From assembly GCA_030018505.1 (NCBI GenBank), contig JASEHO010000048.1, positions 1 to 10,948 of the forward strand: a stretch of 10,948 nucleotides of DNA, given 5' to 3'. Below the pieces are notes generated by a model. That model was not told where the DNA came from. It made no database searches and saw nothing but the letters and a program-made list of their open reading frames with translations. The DNA comes from a bacterium. Lineage in GTDB: Bacteria > UBA9089 > UBA9088 > JAGUXG01. The translations under genes were made by a program, and so were the position numbers. Each line of letters starts with the position of its first letter. The stretch's first letter is position 1. This document shows, one piece after another, positions 1 through 6,504 of this stretch.

Positions 1-62
1 AAAATTTCAACTTATAGGAAGCTAATTTTTTGCAAACCAATTTTTATTGGGTATAGAAGGTT

Positions 63-1598
63 TTATTCTACAATATATGTTGTAATAAAAATTGTAAGTT
101 CGGTCTCGTTTTTCTTTGTAACTGTGCGAGAAAATAAAATATTACCCAATAGTGGAATCTTCTCAAGGATGGGAATTCCAGTTCTCCTTTTCTCTTTTTT
201 TTGTTGAAATAGGCCTCCAATAACGATGGTCTCTTCTGGCTTGGTTAGAATCTCTGTCTTCGTTGTTCTTCTTGTAATTACTGGAAGTCCTTCTTCTCCA
301 ACTTCGGTAACATCGGATACCTCTGGTTCTATTGAGAGAAAGATCTCATTCTTTGATGTAACAAGGGGTGTAACATTTATCTTTATCCCTGTTTTTATTG
401 AGTCAAATTTTGCATATGGCTGATATAGAGTAGCAGGGCTCCTATAGTATTCCTCCTTTCCAATAGAGATTGAGGCAGGTTTTCCCTCCAATGTTAATAT
501 CTTTGGATTTGCCTTTATCTCTGCCTCGCCTTTTTCAACCAAGGCCTTTATCTCTGCAATCGCATCCTTCCTATTTACATTTACTGCTATTGTCTCTAAA
601 ATATCCTCTGGCCTTTGAGTTTTATCTGTTGGTTGCCATCCTAACTTCATACCAAATGATTTATCACTTTTTCTCAATATCTCTGTTACCAATACCTCAA
701 CAAGAATCTGGTGTGGCTTTACATCAATTATCTTCAAAAGCTCTTTTATCTTTTCAATAATAGATGGAGGTGCTGTAATTATCAAAGAATTATCTTCCTT
801 GTTTGGAGTAATATAGGAAGAGAATGAGTCTGGAAGAAGCTTTTGGCACCTTTCAGGATCAATAAACTCAACCTTTATCCTTTCTGTAACACTTAGATAC
901 TTAAATGTAGGATTTTTCTTATCAAGCACCCCTATTAGGTAATATTCATCAATCTTTCTGTATGTATATCCACCCTGGATAAGAACCTGCTCCAATGCCT
1001 TCTCAAATGGAAGATTATCTATCTCTGCACTCACCACGCCTCTTACAGTATCATCCAATACCACCTTTTCTCCTACTTGAAATGCCATATCCTTAATGGC
1101 CTGCCTTATATTTGTATCAACAAATATATTTGTCACATAGCCTTCTTTTGTCTCTGTCCCTAACCAAAAATGATCTGCCGCATCAAATCCTTCAGTCTCT
1201 GTTGGTTCAGGTGGTAACTCTTTTAGGGTCTCAGTTGGTGTCGAGAATGCAGGAGGAAGAACCATTTTAGCTGAAGGAGATGCGGTATCTGTTTTTGCTT
1301 TTTGTAGTGTTGGTGTTGAAAATGCAGGAGGAGGAACTATTTTGGCTTTCTTTGGTTTAGGAGCAGGCTGTTCTTCTGGAGGTTTCTTTAGTTCAGAAGG
1401 GGGTTTTTTGGAAGGTACTTGTTTTTTTGAAGATCTCTTTGGTTTAGGAGCAGGTTGTTTTTTTGAAGATTCTTCCTTTTTGAAGAATGACTCACATGAT
1501 TTTAATATCTTATCAAAAAATCCACTCTCCTCCTTGGCCCAGGAAATGGGAGATAATAGAATCCCAAAGATAATAAGAAGACTCAACTCTCTTCTCAT
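63..1598 (-). CDS. Short secretin (PilQ/GspD superfamily outer-membrane channel)
   Basis: This 511-residue protein should form a multimeric outer-membrane channel. Residues 1-21 are a signal peptide (hydrophobic LSLLIIFGILL, cleavage near SWA/KE). Residues 22 to about 140 are a Lys/Pro-rich linker containing duplicated PPAFSTPT and QPAPKPK modules. An STN-like domain follows at about 157-224, a secretin N1-like ring domain at 233-295, and the C-terminal secretin beta-domain at about 352-511, with GIPILEKIPLLGNILF matching the family signature and the usual aromatic/hydrophobic strand at the end. It is shorter than typical PilQ or GspD (about 600-700 residues): no AMIN domain and only one N1-like repeat. 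The frame stays open to 1652, but ATG at 1596-1598 is chosen because it overlaps the upstream stop (TGATG), is preceded by AAGGTG at 5-nt spacing, and starts the signal peptide. Whether it serves type II secretion, type IV pili or a separate system cannot be told from this window; no ATPase, pseudopilin or inner-membrane component is present. Confidence 0.92.
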   Translation of the reverse strand: MRRELSLLIIFGILLSPISWAKEESGFFDKILKSCESFFKKEESSKKQPAPKPKRSSKKQVPSKKPPSELKKPPEEQPAPKPKKAKIVPPPAFSTPTLQKAKTDTASPSAKMVLPPAFSTPTETLKELPPEPTETEGFDAADHFWLGTETKEGYVTNIFVDTNIRQAIKDMAFQVGEKVVLDDTVRGVVSAEIDNLPFEKALEQVLIQGGYTYRKIDEYYLIGVLDKKNPTFKYLSVTERIKVEFIDPERCQKLLPDSFSSYITPNKEDNSLIITAPPSIIEKIKELLKIIDVKPHQILVEVLVTEILRKSDKSFGMKLGWQPTDKTQRPEDILETIAVNVNRKDAIAEIKALVEKGEAEIKANPKILTLEGKPASISIGKEEYYRSPATLYQPYAKFDSIKTGIKINVTPLVTSKNEIFLSIEPEVSDVTEVGEEGLPVITRRTTKTEILTKPEETIVIGGLFQQKKEKRRTGIPILEKIPLLGNILFSRTVTKKNETELTIFITTYIVE

Positions 1599-3091
1599 CA
1601 GAACACCTTTTCTGCTACAATCTTTCCATCTATTTCTATTAAAAGGATGCATTCTGTTTTTGGCAATTTTGCTTCTTCTATCTCTATCTTTCTGCTTTCT
1701 CCGGGAAAGAGAGTGGGAAATGTAAACTGGGTTTTGCAGATCGTCTCTTTATAAGGATTCTTTAGATAGAGATTTGCATCTCTACTCTTTTCTAAAATAT
1801 TTCCCTCATTCTTTATAACAAACGAAATGCCTCTTGGAGAAGCCCTTTTTACCTCAGTTAGCCCGAATTGATGCTTCTCTGTCTTTAGAATAACAAGCTC
1901 TAAAGGAAGGGCAAAGGTATCTTTTTTCCCATCAAGGGTTATAAGAGAGAATGAGATTAGGCCATACTTTCCTCCCTCTTCATCCCTTGGAACTCCTATC
2001 TTATACCTGATAAAACCAATTCCATTTGGTGAAAGCCTAAGGGAGATTGGGAATACACTAATGAATGGGAGTATGGAGTATGTAGTCTGAGAAGATGGGG
2101 GTAAAGACTGAACTTCTCCATCCTCATTATGAGATAGATTAGAAAGTTCAAGGGATAGAAGAAGAGGTTTTGCCTCTCCATTTTTTATCCTAATTATTCC
2201 TGTTCTAAACGCATATGGAGGAAGAGAGAGAGAAATCTTCGCAGGCTCTATCTCAAAAGATATCCCTTCCAACTCTTCCTTCTGTTTTTCAGACAAGAAG
2301 GTGATTCTTCCATCTTTATCTACCAAAAAATTCCTTGTGGTTATTACCCTTCCTTTCTCTTTATACCCTACCTCTACCTTCACCTCGTAGCTCCCTTTAT
2401 TAAGAGGTTCTTTCAGTTCTGATTTGAATATCCTTAAGGACTCAGGGAAGAGGGTATATCTTTCAGAGACCAGAGGCAGCCTTTTAAGAAATCCGTACTG
2501 CCTTCCCTTTATTTCAATCATCCCTTCCTTTGTAACAACCGTGTCATTCCCCTTATTCTCTACAACCACTCTAAACTGCTTTTTATCATTCAGAAAATCT
2601 ATATTGTGTATCTTCAACCTCTCCCAAATCCCTCTTCCTATCCTTGCTTCCATATATACAGGCGTGCGAAGATGGATGGCAACCCCTGCCTCTCCTTCTT
2701 CCAATTTTGGCTTTGGAGGGACTGCCTCGCAGAATATAAGGGCGTGGTAACTACCATTTGCATCTCTTGGAACAACAAGTTCACCCGATACTGTCTTTCT
2801 CTCCTTTGGTTTTAAGACGAACCTCTCTTGAGAAAGCCTTATCCAGGGAGAACAAGAGTAGGTTGCACTTCCAGCAGCGAGGTATAGGATCTCTCCCTCT
2901 GGTGTAATATCTATATCTTGAGGATATAGCTTCATGTCCGCAGATATCTCTCCTCCATTCGTTATGGTGAAGCTAAATCCCTTTGTGGTTCCAGGATATC
3001 CTTCAATCTCTATCTTGGTGGGGTCAATTAGAAGCTTTACAGCCAGACTATTTGTAGAAAGGAAGAGAAGGAAAAGAAGGAGTCTTAACAT
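1598..3091 (-). CDS. Exported protein with two Ig-like, chaperone-type modules (secretin partner)
   Basis: This is a 497-residue exported protein with a short signal peptide (MLRLLLFLLFLSTNSLA). Two related beta-sandwich modules are visible. Module 1 (about residues 20-135) starts IDPTKIEIEGYPGTTKGF and has WIRLSQERFVLKPKE then VVPRDANGSYHALIF. Module 2 (about 277-400) starts FEIEPAKISLSLPP and has SLRLSPNGIGFIRYKIGVPRDEEGGKYGLISF. The pattern of strand, 'LKPxE/LSPNG', 'VPRDxxGxYxxLIF' resembles DUF916-like or PapD-like Ig domains of periplasmic chaperones and cell-surface adaptors; the exact family is not certain. Two further beta-rich segments (about 150-250 and 405-497) separate and close the modules. 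The open frame extends to 3175, but those 28 codons come almost entirely from an 82-bp dispersed repeat; ATG 3089-3091 has an RBS and begins the signal peptide, so it is preferred. It ends in a TGATG overlap with the secretin, suggesting a joint periplasmic/outer-membrane job. Confidence 0.87.
   Translation of the reverse strand: MLRLLLFLLFLSTNSLAVKLLIDPTKIEIEGYPGTTKGFSFTITNGGEISADMKLYPQDIDITPEGEILYLAAGSATYSCSPWIRLSQERFVLKPKERKTVSGELVVPRDANGSYHALIFCEAVPPKPKLEEGEAGVAIHLRTPVYMEARIGRGIWERLKIHNIDFLNDKKQFRVVVENKGNDTVVTKEGMIEIKGRQYGFLKRLPLVSERYTLFPESLRIFKSELKEPLNKGSYEVKVEVGYKEKGRVITTRNFLVDKDGRITFLSEKQKEELEGISFEIEPAKISLSLPPYAFRTGIIRIKNGEAKPLLLSLELSNLSHNEDGEVQSLPPSSQTTYSILPFISVFPISLRLSPNGIGFIRYKIGVPRDEEGGKYGLISFSLITLDGKKDTFALPLELVILKTEKHQFGLTEVKRASPRGISFVIKNEGNILEKSRDANLYLKNPYKETICKTQFTFPTLFPGESRKIEIEEAKLPKTECILLIEIDGKIVAEKVF
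1604..1610 (-). promoter_or_regulatory. Ribosome binding site of the secretin, inside the upstream gene
   Basis: AAAGGTG lies 5 nt before ATG 1598-1596. Because the site is within the last codons of the upstream gene, and the upstream stop shares a base with this start, translation of the two genes is probably coupled. Confidence 0.7.
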
Positions 3092-3103
3092 CACCTTACC
3101 TCT
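3092..3103 (-). promoter_or_regulatory. Ribosome binding site deciding the start of the Ig-like gene
   Basis: The minus strand reads AGAGGTAAGGTG directly before ATG 3091-3089. AGAGG is spaced 7 nt from the start. Its first three bases (AGA, 3101-3103) are the terminal bases of the 82-bp repeat, so the element contributes to or abuts the site. This supports the internal start over the upstream ATG at 3175. Confidence 0.6.
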
Positions 3104-3182
3104 ATATGGAGTGCGGTGGCTTGCCACCGCTTTGAAGGGAAGCAAATAACCAAAAGCGAAAGCAAGCTTTCGCACTCCAAAG
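3101..3182. repeat. 82-bp paired-hairpin dispersed repeat, copy 1 (BIME-like)
   Basis: This copy is identical over 82 bases to 6379-6460. It holds an outer inverted repeat (TGGAGTGC 3107-3114 with GCACTCCA 3172-3179) and two perfect 8+2+8 hairpins: GCGGTGGC-TT-GCCACCGC at 3113-3130 and GCGAAAGC-AA-GCTTTCGC at 3156-3173. Each half read inward from its end follows GGAGTGCG, 5-nt stem, TT, complementary 5 nt, CGCTTT(T)G, so the element is two REP-like units in inverted arrangement around a 16-bp spacer. It lies in the leader of the Ig-like gene, 9 bp from its start codon. No target-site duplication is evident. Confidence 0.93.
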
Positions 3183-3197
3183 CAATAATGAAAAAAG

Positions 3198-3225
3198 TTT
3201 TGACTTTTGAGCTTTGACTTTTGAT
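3198..3225. repeat. Degenerate 7-bp tandem repeat, TTTTGAN type, intergenic
   Basis: Four consecutive heptamers on the plus strand read TTTTGAC, TTTTGAG, CTTTGAC, TTTTGAT. They sit 15 bp from the 82-bp repeat, in the leader region of the Ig-like gene. The same heptamer type occurs at the right window edge. Confidence 0.8.
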
Positions 3226-3255
3226 GTAATTTAAGTTTTTGTCAAAGTCCAGTCA

Positions 3256-3284
3256 ATTATATCAAATTTAGGTATAGCAATAAA
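3256..3284 (-). promoter_or_regulatory. Possible promoter for the Ig-like/secretin pair
   Basis: A perfect TATAAT lies on the minus strand at 3261-3256. A poor -35 candidate (TTTATT, 3284-3279) is 17 bp upstream. It sits in the 196-bp gap between the FG-GAP gene stop and the Ig-like gene start and would give a leader of about 160 nt containing the heptamer array and the 82-bp hairpin element. Only the -10 hexamer is convincing, and the organism's promoter consensus is unknown. Confidence 0.3.
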
Positions 3285-3287
3285 CTT

Positions 3288-6200
3288 TCACTCCACCTTC
3301 ACAGTAAAGCTGACTGTACCAGAGGCTCCTTGTGCAACCTCTGGGATTAGCCATTTTATCTTTGTGGCTTTGTCAGAAGGTGTATCCTGCCATTTGTTGT
3401 CATACCAATATCTTACCTCTGTAGTCTGTGGTCTGTTGTCTATTGTCTGTAGTCTGCAATTCTCTGGTAGGACTTCAATAATCACCACATCCGTTGCTGT
3501 AGCTGATCCTATATTGCTATAGGAGATCGTATAGGTTAGGGTATCACCTGGGATTACTCTCTTTTTATCAACCTCCTTTTTAAGTTTAATTGATGGAGGG
3601 CTTTCAACAAAAGATGCTGTAAGCTCTGCCTTGTGAGAGAGGCTTAGGTAGGGAAATACTATCTTCTCTGGAATAATAGCTGCCCCTGGATAGGAGGCAG
3701 ATAGGGTGTATGTTCCAATGGGTAGATTAGAGAAGGCAAAGAGGCCTGCTCTATTTGTTGTAGTAGAGGAAGAGTTAAGGGATACCTTTGCATTAGCAAT
3801 AGGGGCATAATCTTCTCTCCTTACATACCCGGTTATGGTTGATAAGGGAAGGATAGTAAAGTAGGTGGTTGGAGTTCCTGAGTATTCTGCTCTGATTGGA
3901 TAGAGATTTGGAGGAAGGTTAGGGATGGGTATCTCTTTTTCTATCTTTCCAGATACTGCTGTTATTGTGCCAATCGTTTTGGTGCCAAAGAGGATGGGGA
4001 TATCTCCTAAGAATCCATTGCCTGAGATTACAGCCTGATCCTTGGGGTATCCTTTCCCTGGATCTACTTTTATCCTTGCTTCATTTAGTTGGCTATAGGT
4101 TATCCTCATCTCATATAAGGTTGGGGTTATCTCTAAATCATCTGTCTTAAGAACTGTCTGGTATTGAATATATCTTGCCATAACCCCAAGATATTGACCA
4201 AAGGAGACCTTCTGCCAGGAAGAGAGATCATTTATGCTATCCCCATATCTTATAAATATCTCAATCTCTGTGGTATTTGGCATTCTCTGGCTCCAGAATA
4301 CCTCATTAAACAGGACTTCCTTTCCTGCATCAAAGATAGAGGAGGTATAGGTTCCTATGGGGTGATGAGGGGCTCTGTTTATGGAAGAAAGGAGAGGGCC
4401 TGAACTTGAATAGGCTGTAGCCAGGTCATAGTCTCCATCATTGTCTATATCTACACCTTTGTGACGCTCAATAAAAGCAACCTTCTTTATCTCTTCTTCA
4501 TACTCAAGGTTTCTTTCAAACTTAGGAGGCATCTGGTCTAAACGGGTATAGACGCGTAAGAAGGCACTTTTGTCTTTATCATCTCTGCCTGTGATGATGA
4601 GGTCAAAGTTATTGTCTCCGTTCAGGTCTATGGCAGATAGGTCATAGAAGTTGAAAGTAGGGGGTAGGTTCCATTCTGTATTCTCCTCCCAGTCTCTCCT
4701 CCTCTTCCATTCAGGTGAGGTTGTTGTTCCAATATTCTCTAAGAAGATTGGTGGGCAGCGCCAGGTTATCAGGATAATATCATAATCTTTATCATTATCA
4801 AGATCAAGCACAGCTTGGCGGGGAATGAGGGTCTCAAGGTCATCTAATCCAGAAGAGATTAGAAGCTCTGGGCTGATATCCCATTCAGGGATATTGGTGA
4901 ACCTTAATGTCTCTGTGCTTATATTCCTGAATCCACCGATGCCATGTCCTTTGCCAACTGAATAGAAAGCAAAGAGGAGGTTGTGTTTTCCATCACCATC
5001 AAGGTCAGAGAATGTAGGAAAGACATCTATGTAGCGACCGTTTTCAATATAGTGGTCCAGGTTCATATAGCACAAGCTCCTTCCATCATGATAAGATGAG
5101 GCTTCTGGTGTTCCTATATTCTCCATAATAAAGAGCCTGGGGCAAAAACAGCTTCCTGCTCCTTCTGTCTTCATCTCCTCATAGTCCCTATCCGAATCAA
5201 GGTCAGCAAAGGCAACACCTCCTCCAACATGGGATCCTATTAATACTGGATAGTTCTTGGGAATAATGATAGGGTTTTCTGGTGTTCCAATATTCTCTAA
5301 GGCAAAGACCGTTCCATGCTGACAGCCCTGGAGCATATCCAGGTCTCCATCTGAATCAAGGTCTCCTAAGGCTACTGTGGCATTTGCATTATCCCGGGTT
5401 ATGTATGGTGGGCCTGGACCCCAACCATAGAATCCTGTAACTTTCTTCCAACAGGGAGAGGATGTCCCTAAGTTCTTGATGGTATTTATCTGTCCCCATG
5501 GGTCGTCCCAGAAGGTGTATAGGATATGGGGGTTTTTGGTATTGTCAAGGTCTGCAAGGGAAAGGCTGGCATTGCCACCACCTCTCGTTCCTTCTGCCAC
5601 CTGAGGTGGGTCCCATTCTGGTCTTCTGATGAATCTATTATCTTTATTCTCATAGGCATAGAACCTTATATCAAAGTCTTTTGGTATTGTTATAAGGGCA
5701 TAGACGATTAGGTCTGGGTCTTTATCCTGGTCTAAGTCACCCAACTCACAACACAGTTCTCCTATATTTGCTTTCTCAGGGAATGGGATATCTTTGATAT
5801 CCAATTCAGGGTCTCTTTCAAAATTCCAGTCTCCTATGCCTCTGTAGCCATGGATCTCTTTTCTTTGGTAATCTATCATTAAGTCTAAGATCCCATCTGA
5901 GTCAATATCTCCTAAGGTGCAGTTTCCATCAGTATCTGGGATGAAGAGATCTTTCTTTTTTGAGAATACTGGTCTGTATGGTGTTCCAATATTCTCTAAA
6001 ATGGTGATGGTCCCTTTCCCCTTAAAGGTGATCAGAAGGTCTAAATCTCCATCATTGTCCATATCCCCAAGCTCTGGTTGAGTTTTACCTCCACGCACTG
6101 CCAAATCCTTGGGTAGTGGCTCCCATTCTCTTCCTTGAAGATTAGGATACTGGGGTGAGAGCTTTATGGATTTAGGAACCTTCATCCATTCGCATCCAGG

Positions 6201-6314
6201 GATAGGTGAGGTGGTGGTCCTATCGAACCTGCCATATACAAAGGAATCGTCCTTCCATTCAGCAGAATAGGCTGCTGAATAGAAGATACATAGTAAAAGG
6301 ATATATCTCTTCAT
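3288..6314 (-). CDS. Large secreted FG-GAP/VCBS-type protein with TIG-like, carboxypeptidase-regulatory-like and DUF11 modules
   Basis: This 1008-residue exported protein has a signal peptide (MKRYILLLCIFYSAAYSA, cleavage before EW). Ten FG-GAP-type calcium-loop motifs cover about residues 83-632: GDMDNDGDLDLL (83), GDIDSDGILDLM (135), GDLDQDKDPDLI (192), ADLDNTKNPHIL (254), GDLDSDGDLDML (317), ADLDSDRDYEEM (370), SDLDGDGKHNLL (436), LDLDNDKDYDII (503), IDLNGDNNFDLI (562) and VDIDNDGDYDLA (621). Several are followed by ENIGTP. They should form one or more beta-propellers; loops at 254 and 436 have lost acidic ligands. A module with SSIFDAG and RYIQY (about 655-740) follows, then a TIG-like domain (about 747-822), a carboxypeptidase-regulatory-like domain (825-900, NRAGLFAFSNLPIGTYTL) and a C-terminal DUF11 domain (907-1008). 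Residues around 954-966 are encoded by a 7-bp tandem repeat. No C-terminal sorting domain or anchor is seen. The start has only a weak RBS (GAGAAG). The exact role is unknown; adhesion or a surface structure is plausible. Confidence 0.92.
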   Translation of the reverse strand: MKRYILLLCIFYSAAYSAEWKDDSFVYGRFDRTTTSPIPGCEWMKVPKSIKLSPQYPNLQGREWEPLPKDLAVRGGKTQPELGDMDNDGDLDLLITFKGKGTITILENIGTPYRPVFSKKKDLFIPDTDGNCTLGDIDSDGILDLMIDYQRKEIHGYRGIGDWNFERDPELDIKDIPFPEKANIGELCCELGDLDQDKDPDLIVYALITIPKDFDIRFYAYENKDNRFIRRPEWDPPQVAEGTRGGGNASLSLADLDNTKNPHILYTFWDDPWGQINTIKNLGTSSPCWKKVTGFYGWGPGPPYITRDNANATVALGDLDSDGDLDMLQGCQHGTVFALENIGTPENPIIIPKNYPVLIGSHVGGGVAFADLDSDRDYEEMKTEGAGSCFCPRLFIMENIGTPEASSYHDGRSLCYMNLDHYIENGRYIDVFPTFSDLDGDGKHNLLFAFYSVGKGHGIGGFRNISTETLRFTNIPEWDISPELLISSGLDDLETLIPRQAVLDLDNDKDYDIILITWRCPPIFLENIGTTTSPEWKRRRDWEENTEWNLPPTFNFYDLSAIDLNGDNNFDLIITGRDDKDKSAFLRVYTRLDQMPPKFERNLEYEEEIKKVAFIERHKGVDIDNDGDYDLATAYSSSGPLLSSINRAPHHPIGTYTSSIFDAGKEVLFNEVFWSQRMPNTTEIEIFIRYGDSINDLSSWQKVSFGQYLGVMARYIQYQTVLKTDDLEITPTLYEMRITYSQLNEARIKVDPGKGYPKDQAVISGNGFLGDIPILFGTKTIGTITAVSGKIEKEIPIPNLPPNLYPIRAEYSGTPTTYFTILPLSTITGYVRREDYAPIANAKVSLNSSSTTTNRAGLFAFSNLPIGTYTLSASYPGAAIIPEKIVFPYLSLSHKAELTASFVESPPSIKLKKEVDKKRVIPGDTLTYTISYSNIGSATATDVVIIEVLPENCRLQTIDNRPQTTEVRYWYDNKWQDTPSDKATKIKWLIPEVAQGASGTVSFTVKVE
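3418..3459. repeat. 7-bp tandem repeat, TCTGTNG type, in frame inside the DUF11 domain
   Basis: Six heptamers on the plus strand read TCTGTAG, TCTGTGG, TCTGTTG, TCTATTG, TCTGTAG, TCTGCAA. The total of 42 nt equals 14 codons, so the array keeps the frame of the FG-GAP gene, where it encodes the polar stretch LQTIDNRPQTTEV in the middle of the DUF11 fold. Confidence 0.85.
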
Positions 6315-6362
6315 TTTTTAGTTCTTCTCAATTACTGGACTTTGGCAAATTTGCAAAACTTT

Positions 6363-6377
6363 ACTAAAAACTCAAAA
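6363..6377. repeat. Possible two-unit TTTTGAN-type heptamer remnant
   Basis: The minus strand reads TTTTGAG then TTTTTAG (6377-6364), immediately beside copy 2 of the 82-bp element. Two units alone could be chance in AT-rich DNA; it is listed because the other three heptamer sites share the period and one also neighbours the 82-bp element. Confidence 0.35.
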
Positions 6378-6378
6378 A

Positions 6379-6460
6379 TCTATATGGAGTGCGGTGGCTT
6401 GCCACCGCTTTGAAGGGAAGCAAATAACCAAAAGCGAAAGCAAGCTTTCGCACTCCAAAG
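6379..6460. repeat. 82-bp paired-hairpin dispersed repeat, copy 2 (BIME-like)
   Basis: This copy has the same orientation and the same 82 bases as 3101-3182, with no substitution or indel. The flanks diverge immediately (position 6378 and position 6461), so these are the element ends by comparison. It sits in the 190-bp gap between the unknown exported gene (stop 6505) and the FG-GAP gene (start 6314). Confidence 0.93.
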
Positions 6461-6478
6461 GGGAGACATTGTCTCCCC
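6460..6478 (-). terminator. Hairpin downstream of the unknown exported gene, possible terminator
   Basis: The minus transcript contains GGGGAGAC-AAT-GTCTCCCC, a perfect 8-bp stem with a 3-nt loop, about 26 nt after the stop codon of the upstream gene. The following bases are only TTTGG, a poor U-tract, so intrinsic termination is uncertain. It directly abuts copy 2 of the 82-bp element, giving three hairpins in a row. Confidence 0.35.
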
Positions 6479-6504
6479 CGTCTCTTTCCCTTCTTTCTCC
6501 TCTC

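Noticed and set aside
37..50. Small hairpin CCAAT-TTTT-ATTGG after the secretin stop as a terminator
   Set aside because: The stem is only 5 bp and AT-rich, and there is no clean U-tract after it on the minus strand; the bases following are mixed (TTTGCAAAAAATTAG).
1342..1725. Plus-strand frame opposite the secretin linker
   Set aside because: Its Gly/Phe-rich product is the complement of the Lys/Pro-rich linker codons; there is no RBS or domain support.
3101..3182. Insertion sequence remnant or a tRNA-like cloverleaf
   Set aside because: No transposase fragment or target duplication is present, and there is no tRNA consensus (no T-loop GTTCGA, no acceptor pairing of tRNA type); the BIME-like interpretation fits better.
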